36,140 bases of DNA. It comes from an uncultured Lachnospiraceae bacterium (GTDB lineage: Bacteria; Bacillota; Clostridia; Lachnospirales; Lachnospiraceae). Numbering within the stretch: position 1 is the first letter of the stretch; every line of letters starts with the position of its first letter. The translations under genes and the position numbers were made by a program. Positions 16,121 through 26,738 of this stretch are shown piece by piece. The DNA lies in NCBI GenBank assembly GCA_947384285.1, contig CANDGI010000033.1, positions 1-36,140 of the forward strand. The letters are read 5' to 3'. The notes beneath the pieces are model-generated. The model was not told where the DNA came from and did no database searches. It worked only from the letters and a program-made list of their open reading frames with translations.

Positions 16121-16582
16121 ATTGTTGATAAAACTTTTCTAAAAATTTTTTTGAATCTTATTTTCAACAATATGCACATTGCATATTATAATAGGGAAGA
16201 AACAAATTTTATCCACAAGTTATCCACATTTTCCACATTTGAAAAAGTTATCCATATTTTGTGGATAACTTGTGGAAAACTTTTTGAAATCTTGTGAATA
16301 CATTTTGTTTTCCACTGAACTTTGCCGAAAAATGAAGATTTTTTCCGTGTAGATATGTTTACAGGCCTTATGTAGATAAATATTTATTTTCTATATTTCA
16401 ACATAAACTTAACATATTGTCCACAATATAACCTTAAAGCGTAAAAAAGACCGAAAATTGTGAAATAAAGGCTTTATTCCTCCTATATTATCCCCTGTAC
16501 CTGTATAAAATTTTAATTGATTATTTGGGCGATTTGCGTTATTATAGAGTATGGAAGACTATGAATTAAGAAAACAGGAGTT
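16121..16582. other. oriC: oriC, upstream part: DnaA-box cluster between rpmH and dnaA
   Basis: This stretch without a gene is very AT-rich and holds the main DnaA-box cluster. TTATCCACA occurs at 16209-16217 and 16220-16228, the variant TTATCCATA at 16248-16256, the reverse-oriented TGTGGATAA at 16260-16268 and TGTGGAAAA at 16271-16279, and TTGTCCACA at 16417-16425. An inverted repeat ATTGTTGA/TCAACAAT (16121-16128, 16164-16171) lies to the left, and a TATAAT at 16187-16192 may belong to a second dnaA promoter under DnaA control. Divergent transcription on both sides supports an origin here. Confidence 0.9.
16517..16545 (+). promoter_or_regulatory. Sigma-A promoter of dnaA
   Basis: TTGATT (16517-16522) and TATTAT (16540-16545) are 17 bp apart, about 50 bases before the dnaA start. 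Confidence 0.65.
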
Positions 16583-16594
16583 TTGGAGAAGACT

Positions 16595-17944
16595 ATGGAA
16601 CTTATTTTAGAAAAATGGGAAGAAATACTGCAAACAGTAAAAGAAGAACACGAGCTTACAGATGTTTCCTTTAATGCCTGGCTGAAACCATTAAGCGTAT
16701 GCAATCTTGAAGGCACAAAACTTTATATTCTGGTTCCATCCGAACAAATGGGGATAAACTATATTACCAAAAAGTATAAACTTCCTATTGAAGTAGCTAT
16801 TGCAGAAATTACGGGAACGAAATACGACATTGAATTTATCCTGCCGGAACAAGCAGATAGGTTCAAGGCTCAAAAAAACAGGAATCCAGAATTTGCACAA
16901 GGTACGGAAAAAAGCAATCTGAATCCTAATTATACCTTCGAAAGTTTCGTAGTCGGAAAAAATAATAAATTTGCACATGCTGCAAGCCTTGCGGTAGCGG
17001 AATCTCCTGGTGAAGTCTACAATCCACTTTACATCTACGGAGGGCCGGGACTTGGCAAGACCCATCTGATGCAGTCCATCGGCCATTTTATTTTACAACA
17101 GCAGCCGGAAAAAAGAGTAATTTACGTTACCTCAGAAGAATTTACCAACGAGGTAATTGATTCCATCCGTAACGGTAACGCCTCGGCAATGACAAAGCTG
17201 CGTGACAAATACCGTACCGTAGATGTGCTCATGATTGACGACGTTCAATTTATTATAGGAAAAGAAAGTACACAGGAAGAATTTTTCCATACCTTTAACG
17301 TACTCCATTCTGCTGGCAAACAGATTATCTTATCCTCAGATAAACCTCCAAAAGAAATGGAAACCCTGGAAGAGCGCATTCGCTCCCGTTTCGAATGGGG
17401 GCTGCTGGCTGATATCGGATACCCCGATTACGAAACGCGGATGGCAATTTTAAGAAGGAAAGAAGAAGTAGACGGATTTCATTTAAGCGATGAAGTCCTT
17501 GATTATATTGCAATCAATATCAAATCAAATATCCGGGAACTGGAAGGCGCCCTCAACAAGCTTTTAGCATTTTCCAACCTGGAGCATACAGAAATCACCA
17601 TGGATATTGCAGTCCACGAGCTGCAGAATATTATTTCACCGGACAAGCCAAAGGAAATTACCCCTCAGCTTGTCATTGAAATCGTAGCAGAGCATTTCAG
17701 CATCTCCACGGATCAGATGATTTCCAAAAACCGAAGCAGCGAAATTGCAAGGCCAAGGCAGATTGCCATGTATCTATGTAAAAATATGACATCCGCCCAA
17801 TTGGAAACCATCGGCGCACTGCTGGGCGGAAGGGATCACTCCACAATCATCCATGGAATTAAAAAAATAACGGAAGAATACCAGAATGATGAGAATTTCC
17901 ATCACCTGATTGAAACCATAAAGAAAAAAATTAATCCGAACTAA
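16595..17944 (+). CDS. dnaA: Chromosomal replication initiator DnaA
   Basis: DnaA binds the boxes around this gene, oligomerises with ATP and opens oriC. In 449 residues, domain I occupies about 1-80 (LEKWEEILQTVKEE), followed by a short linker. The AAA+ domain has Walker A GGPGLGKTH (149-157) and Walker B VLMIDDVQF. Domain IV, binding the box, has GGRDHSTIIHG near 410. I chose the ATG at 16595, seven bases after GGAG; a TTG at 16583 would add four residues but lies too close to its own AGGAG. Boxes on both sides indicate autoregulation. Confidence 0.97.
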   Translation: MELILEKWEEILQTVKEEHELTDVSFNAWLKPLSVCNLEGTKLYILVPSEQMGINYITKKYKLPIEVAIAEITGTKYDIEFILPEQADRFKAQKNRNPEFAQGTEKSNLNPNYTFESFVVGKNNKFAHAASLAVAESPGEVYNPLYIYGGPGLGKTHLMQSIGHFILQQQPEKRVIYVTSEEFTNEVIDSIRNGNASAMTKLRDKYRTVDVLMIDDVQFIIGKESTQEEFFHTFNVLHSAGKQIILSSDKPPKEMETLEERIRSRFEWGLLADIGYPDYETRMAILRRKEEVDGFHLSDEVLDYIAINIKSNIRELEGALNKLLAFSNLEHTEITMDIAVHELQNIISPDKPKEITPQLVIEIVAEHFSISTDQMISKNRSSEIARPRQIAMYLCKNMTSAQLETIGALLGGRDHSTIIHGIKKITEEYQNDENFHHLIETIKKKINPN

Positions 17945-18260
17945 ACCATATCATGCGCTTTCTGGCCCTTTGTGGATAAATATCTTTAAAATCTGTGGAA
18001 AGTGCATGATAACAGTCCTATTCATCCACATGTGGATTTTTTCAGAAAAAAACGCTATTTTGTTCATAATTTTTTATTCACAGCATGTCCATATCCTTTC
18101 AAGGTAACATTCACAGGGTTATACAGCAGCAAATCTGCCTTTAACCACCTAAACTTCAAGCCTTAAGGATTTATGCACTTATAAACAAGCCCTAAGACTA
18201 CTAAGATGAATTTTCTAACTATAGTTTTATCTTTAAGCTCAGGAAGGAGTTATTCACAAT
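17945..18260. other. oriC: oriC, downstream part: dnaA-dnaN intergenic region with DnaA boxes
   Basis: No gene is seen in these 316 bases. DnaA-box matches are TGTGGATAA at 17971-17979 (reverse), TCATCCACA at 18022-18030 meeting TGTGGATTT at 18031-18039 head-to-head, TTATTCACA at 18074-18082 and TTATTCACA at 18250-18258, which sits between the dnaN ribosome binding site and its ATG. The stretch after the head-to-head pair is A/T-rich (18040-18075) and is a candidate unwinding element. The two-part layout resembles Bacillus oriC; which part unwinds is not shown. Confidence 0.8.
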
Positions 18261-19373
18261 ATGAAAATTATCTGCGAAAAATCAAAACTTTTACATGGAG
18301 TTAATATCGTGCTGAAAGCAGTACCTTCAAGAACTACCATGGCTATCTTAGAATGTATATTAATCGATGCATCTACAAATGAAATAAAATTAATGGCAAA
18401 TGATACCGAGTTGGGAATTGAGACAATCATTGAAGGTGAAATCAAAGAACATGGCGTCATTGCATTAGATGCAAAAATGTTTTCTGAAATAGTAAGGAGA
18501 TTTCCAGATGATGATGTAACCATCGAAGCAGATGCTTCCTATAAGACATTGATTACCTGCGGAAATGCAAAATACGATATTATTGGCAAATCTGGGGAAG
18601 ATTTTTTTTACATCCCTTATATAGAGAAGAATAAGCCTATTGTAATCTCTCAATTTACATTGAAGGAAGTAATCAGGCAGACTATTTTTTCAATTTCAGA
18701 TAATGATAACAATAAGCTTATGACCGGAGAGCTTTTTGATTTAAAGGAAAACCAATTGAAGGTGGTATCCTTGGACGGCCATCGCATTTCCATCCGCAAT
18801 ATCCTGCTGAAAGAAGCTTATGACAATTATAAGGCGATTGTTCCTGGTAAAACATTACAAGAAATAAGTAAGATTTTATCTGGAAATGCAGATGAATATG
18901 TAAATACATATTTTACAGATAATTATGTAATTTTTGAATTTGACAATACTACAGTGGTTTCACGTTTGATTGAAGGAGAGTATTTCAGAATTGAACAAAT
19001 GCTTTCTTCCGATTATGAGACGAAAATAAGGATTAATAAACGAGGGCTTCTGGATTGTATCGACCGCACCATACCTCTGGTAAAGGAAGGCGACAAGAAA
19101 CCAATCATTATGAATATTACCGATGGCAATATGGAGCTTAGAATCAAATCCTTTGTAGGGACTATGAATGAAAATATTTCCATCAAAAAAGATGGGAAAG
19201 ATATTATGATTGGTTTCAACCCGAAATTTTTTATTGACGCATTGCGCGTGATTGACGAAGAAGAAATTACCCTCTACATGGTAAACCCGAAAGCTCCATG
19301 TTTTATCAAGGATGATAATGAAACATTTATCTATTTGATTCTGCCGGTTAATTTTAATGCGGCATCCAATTAA
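18261..19373 (+). CDS. dnaN: DNA polymerase III beta subunit (sliding clamp)
   Basis: The 370-residue clamp encircles DNA and tethers polymerase and other partners. Family features are the N-terminal MKIICEKSKLLHGVNIVLKAV, the central DGHRISIRN with VPGKTLQEISKIL, and a C-terminal end INLIL-type VNFNAASN preceded by FIYLILPV, matching the family's usual MPIR-like end only loosely. The length gives three clamp domains. AGGAAGGAG precedes the ATG. It follows dnaA in the usual order and probably shares part of its transcription. Confidence 0.97.
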   Translation: MKIICEKSKLLHGVNIVLKAVPSRTTMAILECILIDASTNEIKLMANDTELGIETIIEGEIKEHGVIALDAKMFSEIVRRFPDDDVTIEADASYKTLITCGNAKYDIIGKSGEDFFYIPYIEKNKPIVISQFTLKEVIRQTIFSISDNDNNKLMTGELFDLKENQLKVVSLDGHRISIRNILLKEAYDNYKAIVPGKTLQEISKILSGNADEYVNTYFTDNYVIFEFDNTTVVSRLIEGEYFRIEQMLSSDYETKIRINKRGLLDCIDRTIPLVKEGDKKPIIMNITDGNMELRIKSFVGTMNENISIKKDGKDIMIGFNPKFFIDALRVIDEEEITLYMVNPKAPCFIKDDNETFIYLILPVNFNAASN

Positions 19374-19513
19374 TATAAGCTCAATTTCTTATTGATGGCA
19401 TGAAAATAGTATGTTCAATAGCTTATTGAGACAAAGCAGCTTGGAATGGATGGTTCATATAGTAAGAATATGTCTGCCTATCAGGACAGAGCAGATTGGA
19501 ATGGGAGATTTTT

Positions 19514-19723
19514 ATGGAAGAAATCAAATTGAAAGAGGAATATATTAAATTAGGGCAGGCTTTGAAGGCTGCAAACCTGGTGGAATCCGGCGTTATGGCA
19601 AAGATTGTGATACAGGATGGGCTGGTCACTGTAAACGGGGATGTGGAATGCCGGAGAGGAAGAAAATTGATAGATGGAGATGTTGTTTCCTTTGAAGGGG
19701 AGACAATCAAGATTGTAAAATGA
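19514..19723 (+). CDS. rlbA: S4-domain RNA-binding protein RlbA (YaaA)
   Basis: A 69-residue S4-domain protein always found between dnaN and recF in many Firmicutes and thought to bind RNA, perhaps in ribosome assembly. The S4 motif spans about 10-66: YIKLGQALKAANLVESGVMA, then VNGDVECRRGRKLIDGDVV. I chose the ATG at 19514, preceded by GGGAGA; an earlier ATG would add six residues. It overlaps recF by four bases (ATGA), so the two are coupled. The 140-base leader contains imperfect direct repeats. Confidence 0.92.
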   Translation: MEEIKLKEEYIKLGQALKAANLVESGVMAKIVIQDGLVTVNGDVECRRGRKLIDGDVVSFEGETIKIVK

Positions 19724-20811
19724 TTTTAAAATCCGTTGCTTTAAGCCATTTTCGTAACTACGAGAATCTGTATATGGAATTTGACCGGGGAACAAATATT
19801 TTATATGGGGATAATGCCCAGGGAAAAACAAATGTTCTAGAATCTGTATATGTGAGCGGGACTACCAGATCCCATAAGGGGAGCAAGGACCGGGAATTGA
19901 TACAGTTTGGAGAAGAAGAGGCACATATCCAGACGATTGTAGAAAAAAAAGAAAAAGATTTTCAGATAGATATGCACATCAAAAAAAATCGTTCCAAGGG
20001 CATAGCGATTAATAAAATACCTATCAAAAAGGCAGCGGAGTTATTCGGTATCTTAAATATTGTGTTTTTTTCTCCAGAAGATTTGAATATTATAAAAAAC
20101 GGCCCTTCGGAGCGGAGGAGGTTTCTGGATGTTGAGTTATGCCAGCTTGACCGGATATACTTATTCCATCTGACAAATTATAACAAAATATTAAATCAGA
20201 GAAATAAACTTTTAAAAGACATTAATTTCAAGCCGGAATTGAAAGATACCCTTCCGGTATGGGATATGCAGCTGATAGATTATGGAAAAAAAATAATTGC
20301 CTCACGAAAAGATTTTGTGAAGCAGCTGAATAAAATTATTTATGAGATACATAGGAGGATCTCTGGTGAAAGGGAAGAGCTTCTTTTAAGCTATGAGCCG
20401 GATGTACCGGAGGAGAAGTTCGAAGAAGAATTAGCAAGGAGCCAGGAAAGGGATTTGAAATTAGGCATGACCTCTGTGGGTCCCCACAGGGATGATATGT
20501 GTTTTCTGATCCATGATATTGATATCCGCAGGTTTGGTTCCCAGGGACAGCAGCGGAGTTGCGCACTTTCTTTAAAACTTTCGGAAATAGAGCTGGTAAA
20601 ATCATCTATAAAGGAAACACCTGTTTTGATCTTGGATGATGTGCTGTCGGAGCTTGACAGCAGCCGCCAGAATTTTCTGTTGAACAGCATTCATGATATT
20701 CAGACGATTATTACATGCACGGGGCTTGATGAGTTTGTGAAAAACAGATTTGAAATTAATAAAGTTTTTAAGGTAGTAAATGGGACTGTAAAAGCTGAAA
20801 ACAGTTTTTAG
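19720..20811 (+). CDS. recF: DNA replication and repair protein RecF
   Basis: RecF is an SMC/ABC-like ATPase that helps load RecA at gaps. In 363 residues, Walker A is GDNAQGKTN (about 30-38), the signature region is RFGSQGQQRSCALSLKLSEI, and Walker B is PVLILDDVLSELD. The start is coupled to the rlbA stop. gyrB follows 16 bases later, so the genes form one operon. Confidence 0.97.
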   Translation: MILKSVALSHFRNYENLYMEFDRGTNILYGDNAQGKTNVLESVYVSGTTRSHKGSKDRELIQFGEEEAHIQTIVEKKEKDFQIDMHIKKNRSKGIAINKIPIKKAAELFGILNIVFFSPEDLNIIKNGPSERRRFLDVELCQLDRIYLFHLTNYNKILNQRNKLLKDINFKPELKDTLPVWDMQLIDYGKKIIASRKDFVKQLNKIIYEIHRRISGEREELLLSYEPDVPEEKFEEELARSQERDLKLGMTSVGPHRDDMCFLIHDIDIRRFGSQGQQRSCALSLKLSEIELVKSSIKETPVLILDDVLSELDSSRQNFLLNSIHDIQTIITCTGLDEFVKNRFEINKVFKVVNGTVKAENSF

Positions 20812-20827
20812 GAATTGGAGGAATTAG

Positions 20828-22762
<1,935 letters not shown>

Positions 22763-22838
22763 GATGCTCATGAAAAGAAACCAGGCAAGTCTTTTAGGAA
22801 GCATAGCCTTAAGGATTTCGTGTAATGGAGGAAAATAG

Positions 22839-25475
22839 ATGGACGACAAAATATTTGACCGGATTGATGATGTTGATTTGAAAAAGACCATGGAGAAGTC
22901 TTATATTGATTATGCCATGAGTGTCATTGCATCCCGTGCGCTTCCAGATGTGAGGGATGGGCTAAAGCCGGTGCAGCGGCGTATTCTCTATGCCATGATT
23001 GAGCTGAATAACGGGCCGGATAAGCCTCATAGAAAATGTGCCCGTATTGTGGGTGATACCATGGGTAAATATCATCCTCATGGGGACAGCTCCATTTACG
23101 GCGCATTGGTAAATATGGCGCAGGAGTGGTCCACCCGCTATATGCTGGTGGATGGACATGGAAATTTTGGTTCTGTGGACGGTGACGGAGCGGCTGCCAT
23201 GCGTTATACCGAGGCCAGGCTCAGCAGAATTTCTATGGAAATGCTGGCTGATATCAATAAAGATACCGTTGATTTTGGGCCGAACTTTGATGAGACAGAG
23301 AAGGAGCCGCTGGTGCTTCCTTCCCGTTATCCCAATCTTTTGGTAAATGGAACAACGGGAATTGCTGTAGGCATGGCTACCAATATCCCTCCCCACAACC
23401 TCAGGGAGGTGATTGGGGCGGTTGTAAAGATTATAGATAACCGGATTGAGGAAGACCGGGAGACAGAAATCGAGGAAATTTTAAAGATTGTAAAAGGCCC
23501 TGATTTTCCTACCGGGGGCATGATTCTTGGAACCTCCGGCATCGACCAGGCCTACCGAACCGGCCGGGGAAAGATAAAAGTCCGCGCTATTTCTGATATT
23601 GAGACTATGCCCAATGGAAAAAACCGTATTGTAGTAACAGAGCTTCCCTATATGGTTAACAAAGCAAGGCTGATTGAGAAGATTGCAGATTTGGTGAGGG
23701 ATAAGAAGGTGGACGGCATCACGGATTTACGGGATGAGTCCAACCGGGAAGGTATGCGCATCTGCATTGAACTGCGCCGGGATGTGAATCCAAATGTAAT
23801 TTTAAATCAGCTCTATAAGCATACCCAGCTGCAGGATACCTTTGGCGTGATTATGCTTGCGCTGGTAAATAATGAGCCGAAGGTTCTGAACTTAAACGAT
23901 ATGCTCGGGTTTTACCTGAAGCATCAGGAAGAGGTAGTAACCAGAAGAACCAAGTACGAGCTGAATAAGGCGGAAGAACGCGCCCATATTTTACAAGGTC
24001 TGCTGGTTGCACTGGATAATATAGACGAAGTAATCAGTATTATACGGAGCAGTGAAAATGTGCAGCTTGCAAAAGCAAGGCTGATGGAGCGTTTTTCTTT
24101 TTCCGACGCCCAGGCCCAGGCTATTGTAGATATGCGTCTGCGTGCGCTGACTGGTTTGGAACGGGGCAAGCTGGAATCGGAATATAATCAGCTGATGGAG
24201 TTGATTCAGGAATTGAAAGCAATCCTTGCGGATGAGAAAAAGCTTCTTGGCGTTATCCGGGAAGAAATTATGGTGATTTCTGATAAGTTCGGAGATGACA
24301 GAAGGACTTCCATTGGATTTGACGAGTATGATATCTCTATGGAGGATTTGATTCCAGTTTCAAATACGGTGATTACCATGACAAAGCTTGGATATATCAA
24401 ACGTATGAGCGTAGACAATTTCCGCAGCCAGAACCGGGGTGGCAAAGGAATCAAGGGAATGGAAACCATTGAGGATGACTACATAGAAGAATTGCTGATG
24501 ACTACCACCCACCATTACCTGATGTTTTTTACCAACACCGGGAAGGTATACCGGATGAAGGCCTATGAGATACCAGAAGCTGGAAGGACTGCCAGAGGGA
24601 CTGCTATTATCAATCTGCTTCAGCTCCAGCCTGGGGAGAAGATTACGGCGGTGATTCCTATTAAGGAATATAAGGATGATCACTATCTGTTTATGGCTAC
24701 CAAAAAAGGCATCGTAAAGAAAACGCCTGTAACCGATTATGCAAATGTGAGGAAAAAAGGGCTGGCTGCCATCAACCTTCGGGAAGAGGATGAACTGATA
24801 GAAGTAAAAATGACGGATAACCATAAGGATATGATTTTGGTTACCAGGTATGGCCAGTGCATCCGCTTCCATGAGACAGATGTAAGGAGCACAGGAAGGA
24901 CTTCCATGGGCGTGATTGGCATGAACCTTTCTGACCGGGACGAGGTCGTGGGCATGCAGATGAATACCCAGGGAGAATATTTATTGATTGCTTCGGAAAA
25001 AGGCCTTGGAAAATTGACCAGGATGGATGAATTTACTCCTCAGAACCGTGGCGGAAAAGGTGTGAAATGTTATAAAATCACAGAAAAAACTGGAAATATT
25101 GTGGGCGTGAAAGCGGTAAACCAGGAAAATGAAATTATGATGATTACCACAGAGGGAATCATTATCCGTATGAAGGTGGAAGGAATTTCTGTCCTTGGCC
25201 GTGTGACCTCAGGGGTGAAGCTGATGAATCTGGATGAGGATATTACAGTTGCAAGCATTGCAAAGGTACGGGAAGACCAGTCGTTGATGGAGGAAACCAA
25301 TAAAGAAGAGCTTTTGACCGAAGAAGAGGAGAAACTCAGCGCTGCCAAGGCAGAGGAAGCAGCAAGGAAGCGGAATGCTCCGATGGAAAGCACGGAGACA
25401 GATGAAGAATTGCTGAAAGAATTGCTGGAACGGGCCAAGGCAGATGGAGAAGAAGAGGAGGAGCCGGAAGAATAA
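22839..25475 (+). CDS. gyrA: DNA gyrase subunit A
   Basis: GyrA breaks and rejoins DNA. The 878 residues include the N-terminal winged helix with catalytic Y123 in [11 protein letters not shown] and the quinolone region [12 protein letters not shown] (79-90). The C-terminal beta-propeller carries two QNRGGKG sequences, in the place of the GyrA box, then a long acidic tail (about 820-878, many Glu). At the position equal to E. coli D87 it has Gly88; S83 is conserved as S84. TGGAGG is just before the start. The tail is longer and more acidic than in Bacillus. Confidence 0.97.
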   Translation: MDDKIFDRIDDVDLKKTMEKSYIDYAMSVIASRALPDVRDGLKPVQRRILYAMIELNNGPDKPHRKCARIVGDTMGKYHPHGDSSIYGALVNMAQEWSTRYMLVDGHGNFGSVDGDGAAAMRYTEARLSRISMEMLADINKDTVDFGPNFDETEKEPLVLPSRYPNLLVNGTTGIAVGMATNIPPHNLREVIGAVVKIIDNRIEEDRETEIEEILKIVKGPDFPTGGMILGTSGIDQAYRTGRGKIKVRAISDIETMPNGKNRIVVTELPYMVNKARLIEKIADLVRDKKVDGITDLRDESNREGMRICIELRRDVNPNVILNQLYKHTQLQDTFGVIMLALVNNEPKVLNLNDMLGFYLKHQEEVVTRRTKYELNKAEERAHILQGLLVALDNIDEVISIIRSSENVQLAKARLMERFSFSDAQAQAIVDMRLRALTGLERGKLESEYNQLMELIQELKAILADEKKLLGVIREEIMVISDKFGDDRRTSIGFDEYDISMEDLIPVSNTVITMTKLGYIKRMSVDNFRSQNRGGKGIKGMETIEDDYIEELLMTTTHHYLMFFTNTGKVYRMKAYEIPEAGRTARGTAIINLLQLQPGEKITAVIPIKEYKDDHYLFMATKKGIVKKTPVTDYANVRKKGLAAINLREEDELIEVKMTDNHKDMILVTRYGQCIRFHETDVRSTGRTSMGVIGMNLSDRDEVVGMQMNTQGEYLLIASEKGLGKLTRMDEFTPQNRGGKGVKCYKITEKTGNIVGVKAVNQENEIMMITTEGIIIRMKVEGISVLGRVTSGVKLMNLDEDITVASIAKVREDQSLMEETNKEELLTEEEEKLSAAKAEEAARKRNAPMESTETDEELLKELLERAKADGEEEEEPEE

Positions 25476-25609
25476 AAGACAGATGGGATCCTTGAGTCAG
25501 AAGGAGAACAGATTGCAGGCAGCAATACGGAGGACAGTACCATCAAGGAAGGAACCACAACCTATTATGACAGCATAGGAAAGAACGTAACGGCAGAATG
25601 GAGAAGAAT

Positions 25610-26368
25610 ATGCACAGAAAGGGCAGGAAAAAGTTTCGGTTCTTGAGAATTCTGCTGCTTTTGGTTATGATAGTATGCCTGATTCCCGTGGGTCAGGCGT
25701 ACTATTTATCGGTCAAGCATGAAAAACAGCAGGAAAAGTTAAGGAGTATTCTGGCAGGCAATACACAAAAAGAGGGAACGCCAAAAGAAACGGAAATATT
25801 AGAGAGGCTGGAAGGCCTTTACAAAGAAAATAATGATTTGGCAGGGTGGCTTACGATTCATGGAACTGCAATAGATGATCCGGTTATGCAGTGTGAGGAT
25901 GATGAGTATTATCTTCATCATAGTTTTTACAGGGAAAAGGATAAATATGGCTGTCTGTATGTGAGAAATATGGCGGATATCAATACCCCTGGAACAAATT
26001 TTATTATTTACGGGCATAATATGCGGGATGGGTCTATGTTCGGAACCCTGGATGATTACAGCAGTGAGGAATTTTACAGAGAGCATACATTGATTTCATT
26101 TTCTACTCTTTTCCAGGAACGTACCTATGAGGTTTTGTCGGTGTTTTATTCCCGGATACAGGAAAAAGATGCTTTTCCATATTATCAGTTTTATCAGGCA
26201 GATAAGGAAGAAGAATTTCAGGATTTCTATGAAAATGTAAAAAGGCTGTCTCTCTACGACACAGGAGTGACAGCAGAATTTGGCGATACCTTTCTTACGC
26301 TTTCCACATGCTCCAACGATACGGAGGATGGAAGGTTTGTGGTAGTGGCTAAGAGAAAAAAGGAATAA
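25610..26368 (+). CDS. Class B sortase
   Basis: A membrane-anchored transpeptidase that cuts a sorting motif in secreted proteins and joins them to the cell wall. The 252 residues start with a basic tail and one hydrophobic anchor (about 11-30). The catalytic set is H136 in IIYGHNMRDGSMFG, C234 in TLSTCS and R242 in GRFVVVAK, the class B pattern. I chose the ATG at 25610, six bases after GGAG; an ATG at 25598 would add four residues but lacks a good site. It follows gyrA by 134 bases. No protein with a recognisable sorting signal is encoded in this window. Confidence 0.9.
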   Translation: MHRKGRKKFRFLRILLLLVMIVCLIPVGQAYYLSVKHEKQQEKLRSILAGNTQKEGTPKETEILERLEGLYKENNDLAGWLTIHGTAIDDPVMQCEDDEYYLHHSFYREKDKYGCLYVRNMADINTPGTNFIIYGHNMRDGSMFGTLDDYSSEEFYREHTLISFSTLFQERTYEVLSVFYSRIQEKDAFPYYQFYQADKEEEFQDFYENVKRLSLYDTGVTAEFGDTFLTLSTCSNDTEDGRFVVVAKRKKE

Positions 26369-26385
26369 GGGATTAGGAACAGTTA

Positions 26386-26664
26386 TTGGGCGTGTTTGTG
26401 ATTGGGATAATATCATTGTTTGTGATGGCTGTGCCTGTGTTTTTATTTCTTTCGCCGATTTTTATGTTAGTTTTGGCTGGGGTTGATTTCTTTTTGATGC
26501 TGACTTCATCCATGTATGGAATCAGCGCGGTGGCACGGTTATTAAAGGAAGATGGTATATCGAAAAAATCAGCTTTTTTCTATTTGTTATGCCATGTGGT
26601 TTTTGTTGCAGATGTTATCAGTGCTGTTTGTCTGTATAGAAAATGCAAAGATAGGGAACTGTAG
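26386..26664 (+). CDS. Small membrane protein, unknown function
   Basis: A 92-residue frame with a TTG start, about nine bases after TAGGAAC; a GTG two codons later is an alternative. Two or three hydrophobic segments are visible (FVIGIISLFVMAVPVFLFLS at about 4-23, then PIFMLVLAGVDFFLMLTS at about 24-41, and FYLLCHVVFVADVISAVCLY near 65-84). It is 17 bases after the sortase stop in the same direction and may be cotranscribed. Its stop TAG lies inside a long inverted repeat. I do not recognise the family. The weak start and short length keep confidence moderate. Confidence 0.5.
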   Translation: MGVFVIGIISLFVMAVPVFLFLSPIFMLVLAGVDFFLMLTSSMYGISAVARLLKEDGISKKSAFFYLLCHVVFVADVISAVCLYRKCKDREL

Positions 26665-26711
26665 AAAAATAACTTTAACACTTTACTGGCTAAGTTATTT
26701 TCTACAGTTCC
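26655..26711. terminator. 20-bp inverted repeat between convergent genes; probable two-way terminator
   Basis: Arms 26655-26675 and 26692-26711 are complementary over 20 bp with a single bulged A and a 16-base loop. The repeat starts inside the end of the small membrane protein gene and lies 28 bases from the end of the minus-strand ABC-ATPase gene. The position suits termination in both directions, although there is no long T run on either side. The clean ends would also fit a palindromic repeat element. Confidence 0.55.
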
Positions 26712-26738
26712 TTAAACTGAATAGGGGGCTTTAGAAAA

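Noticed and set aside
16583-16594. TTG at 16583 as the dnaA start
   Set aside because: Its AGGAG is only two bases away, whereas the ATG at 16595 has GGAG at seven bases and matches the family start.
22764-22838. A 24-codon frame (MLMKRNQAS...) whose TAG abuts the gyrA ATG, possible leader peptide
   Set aside because: No ribosome binding site precedes it, and the GGAGG near its end is best explained as the gyrA site.
24360-24872. A 170-codon minus-strand frame inside gyrA
   Set aside because: It is antisense to a well-conserved gene and has no family match or ribosome site.
25476-25609. The gyrA frame stays open for about 58 codons after its TAA
   Set aside because: There is no start codon with a ribosome site in that frame, and it overlaps the sortase start; read-through is unsupported.
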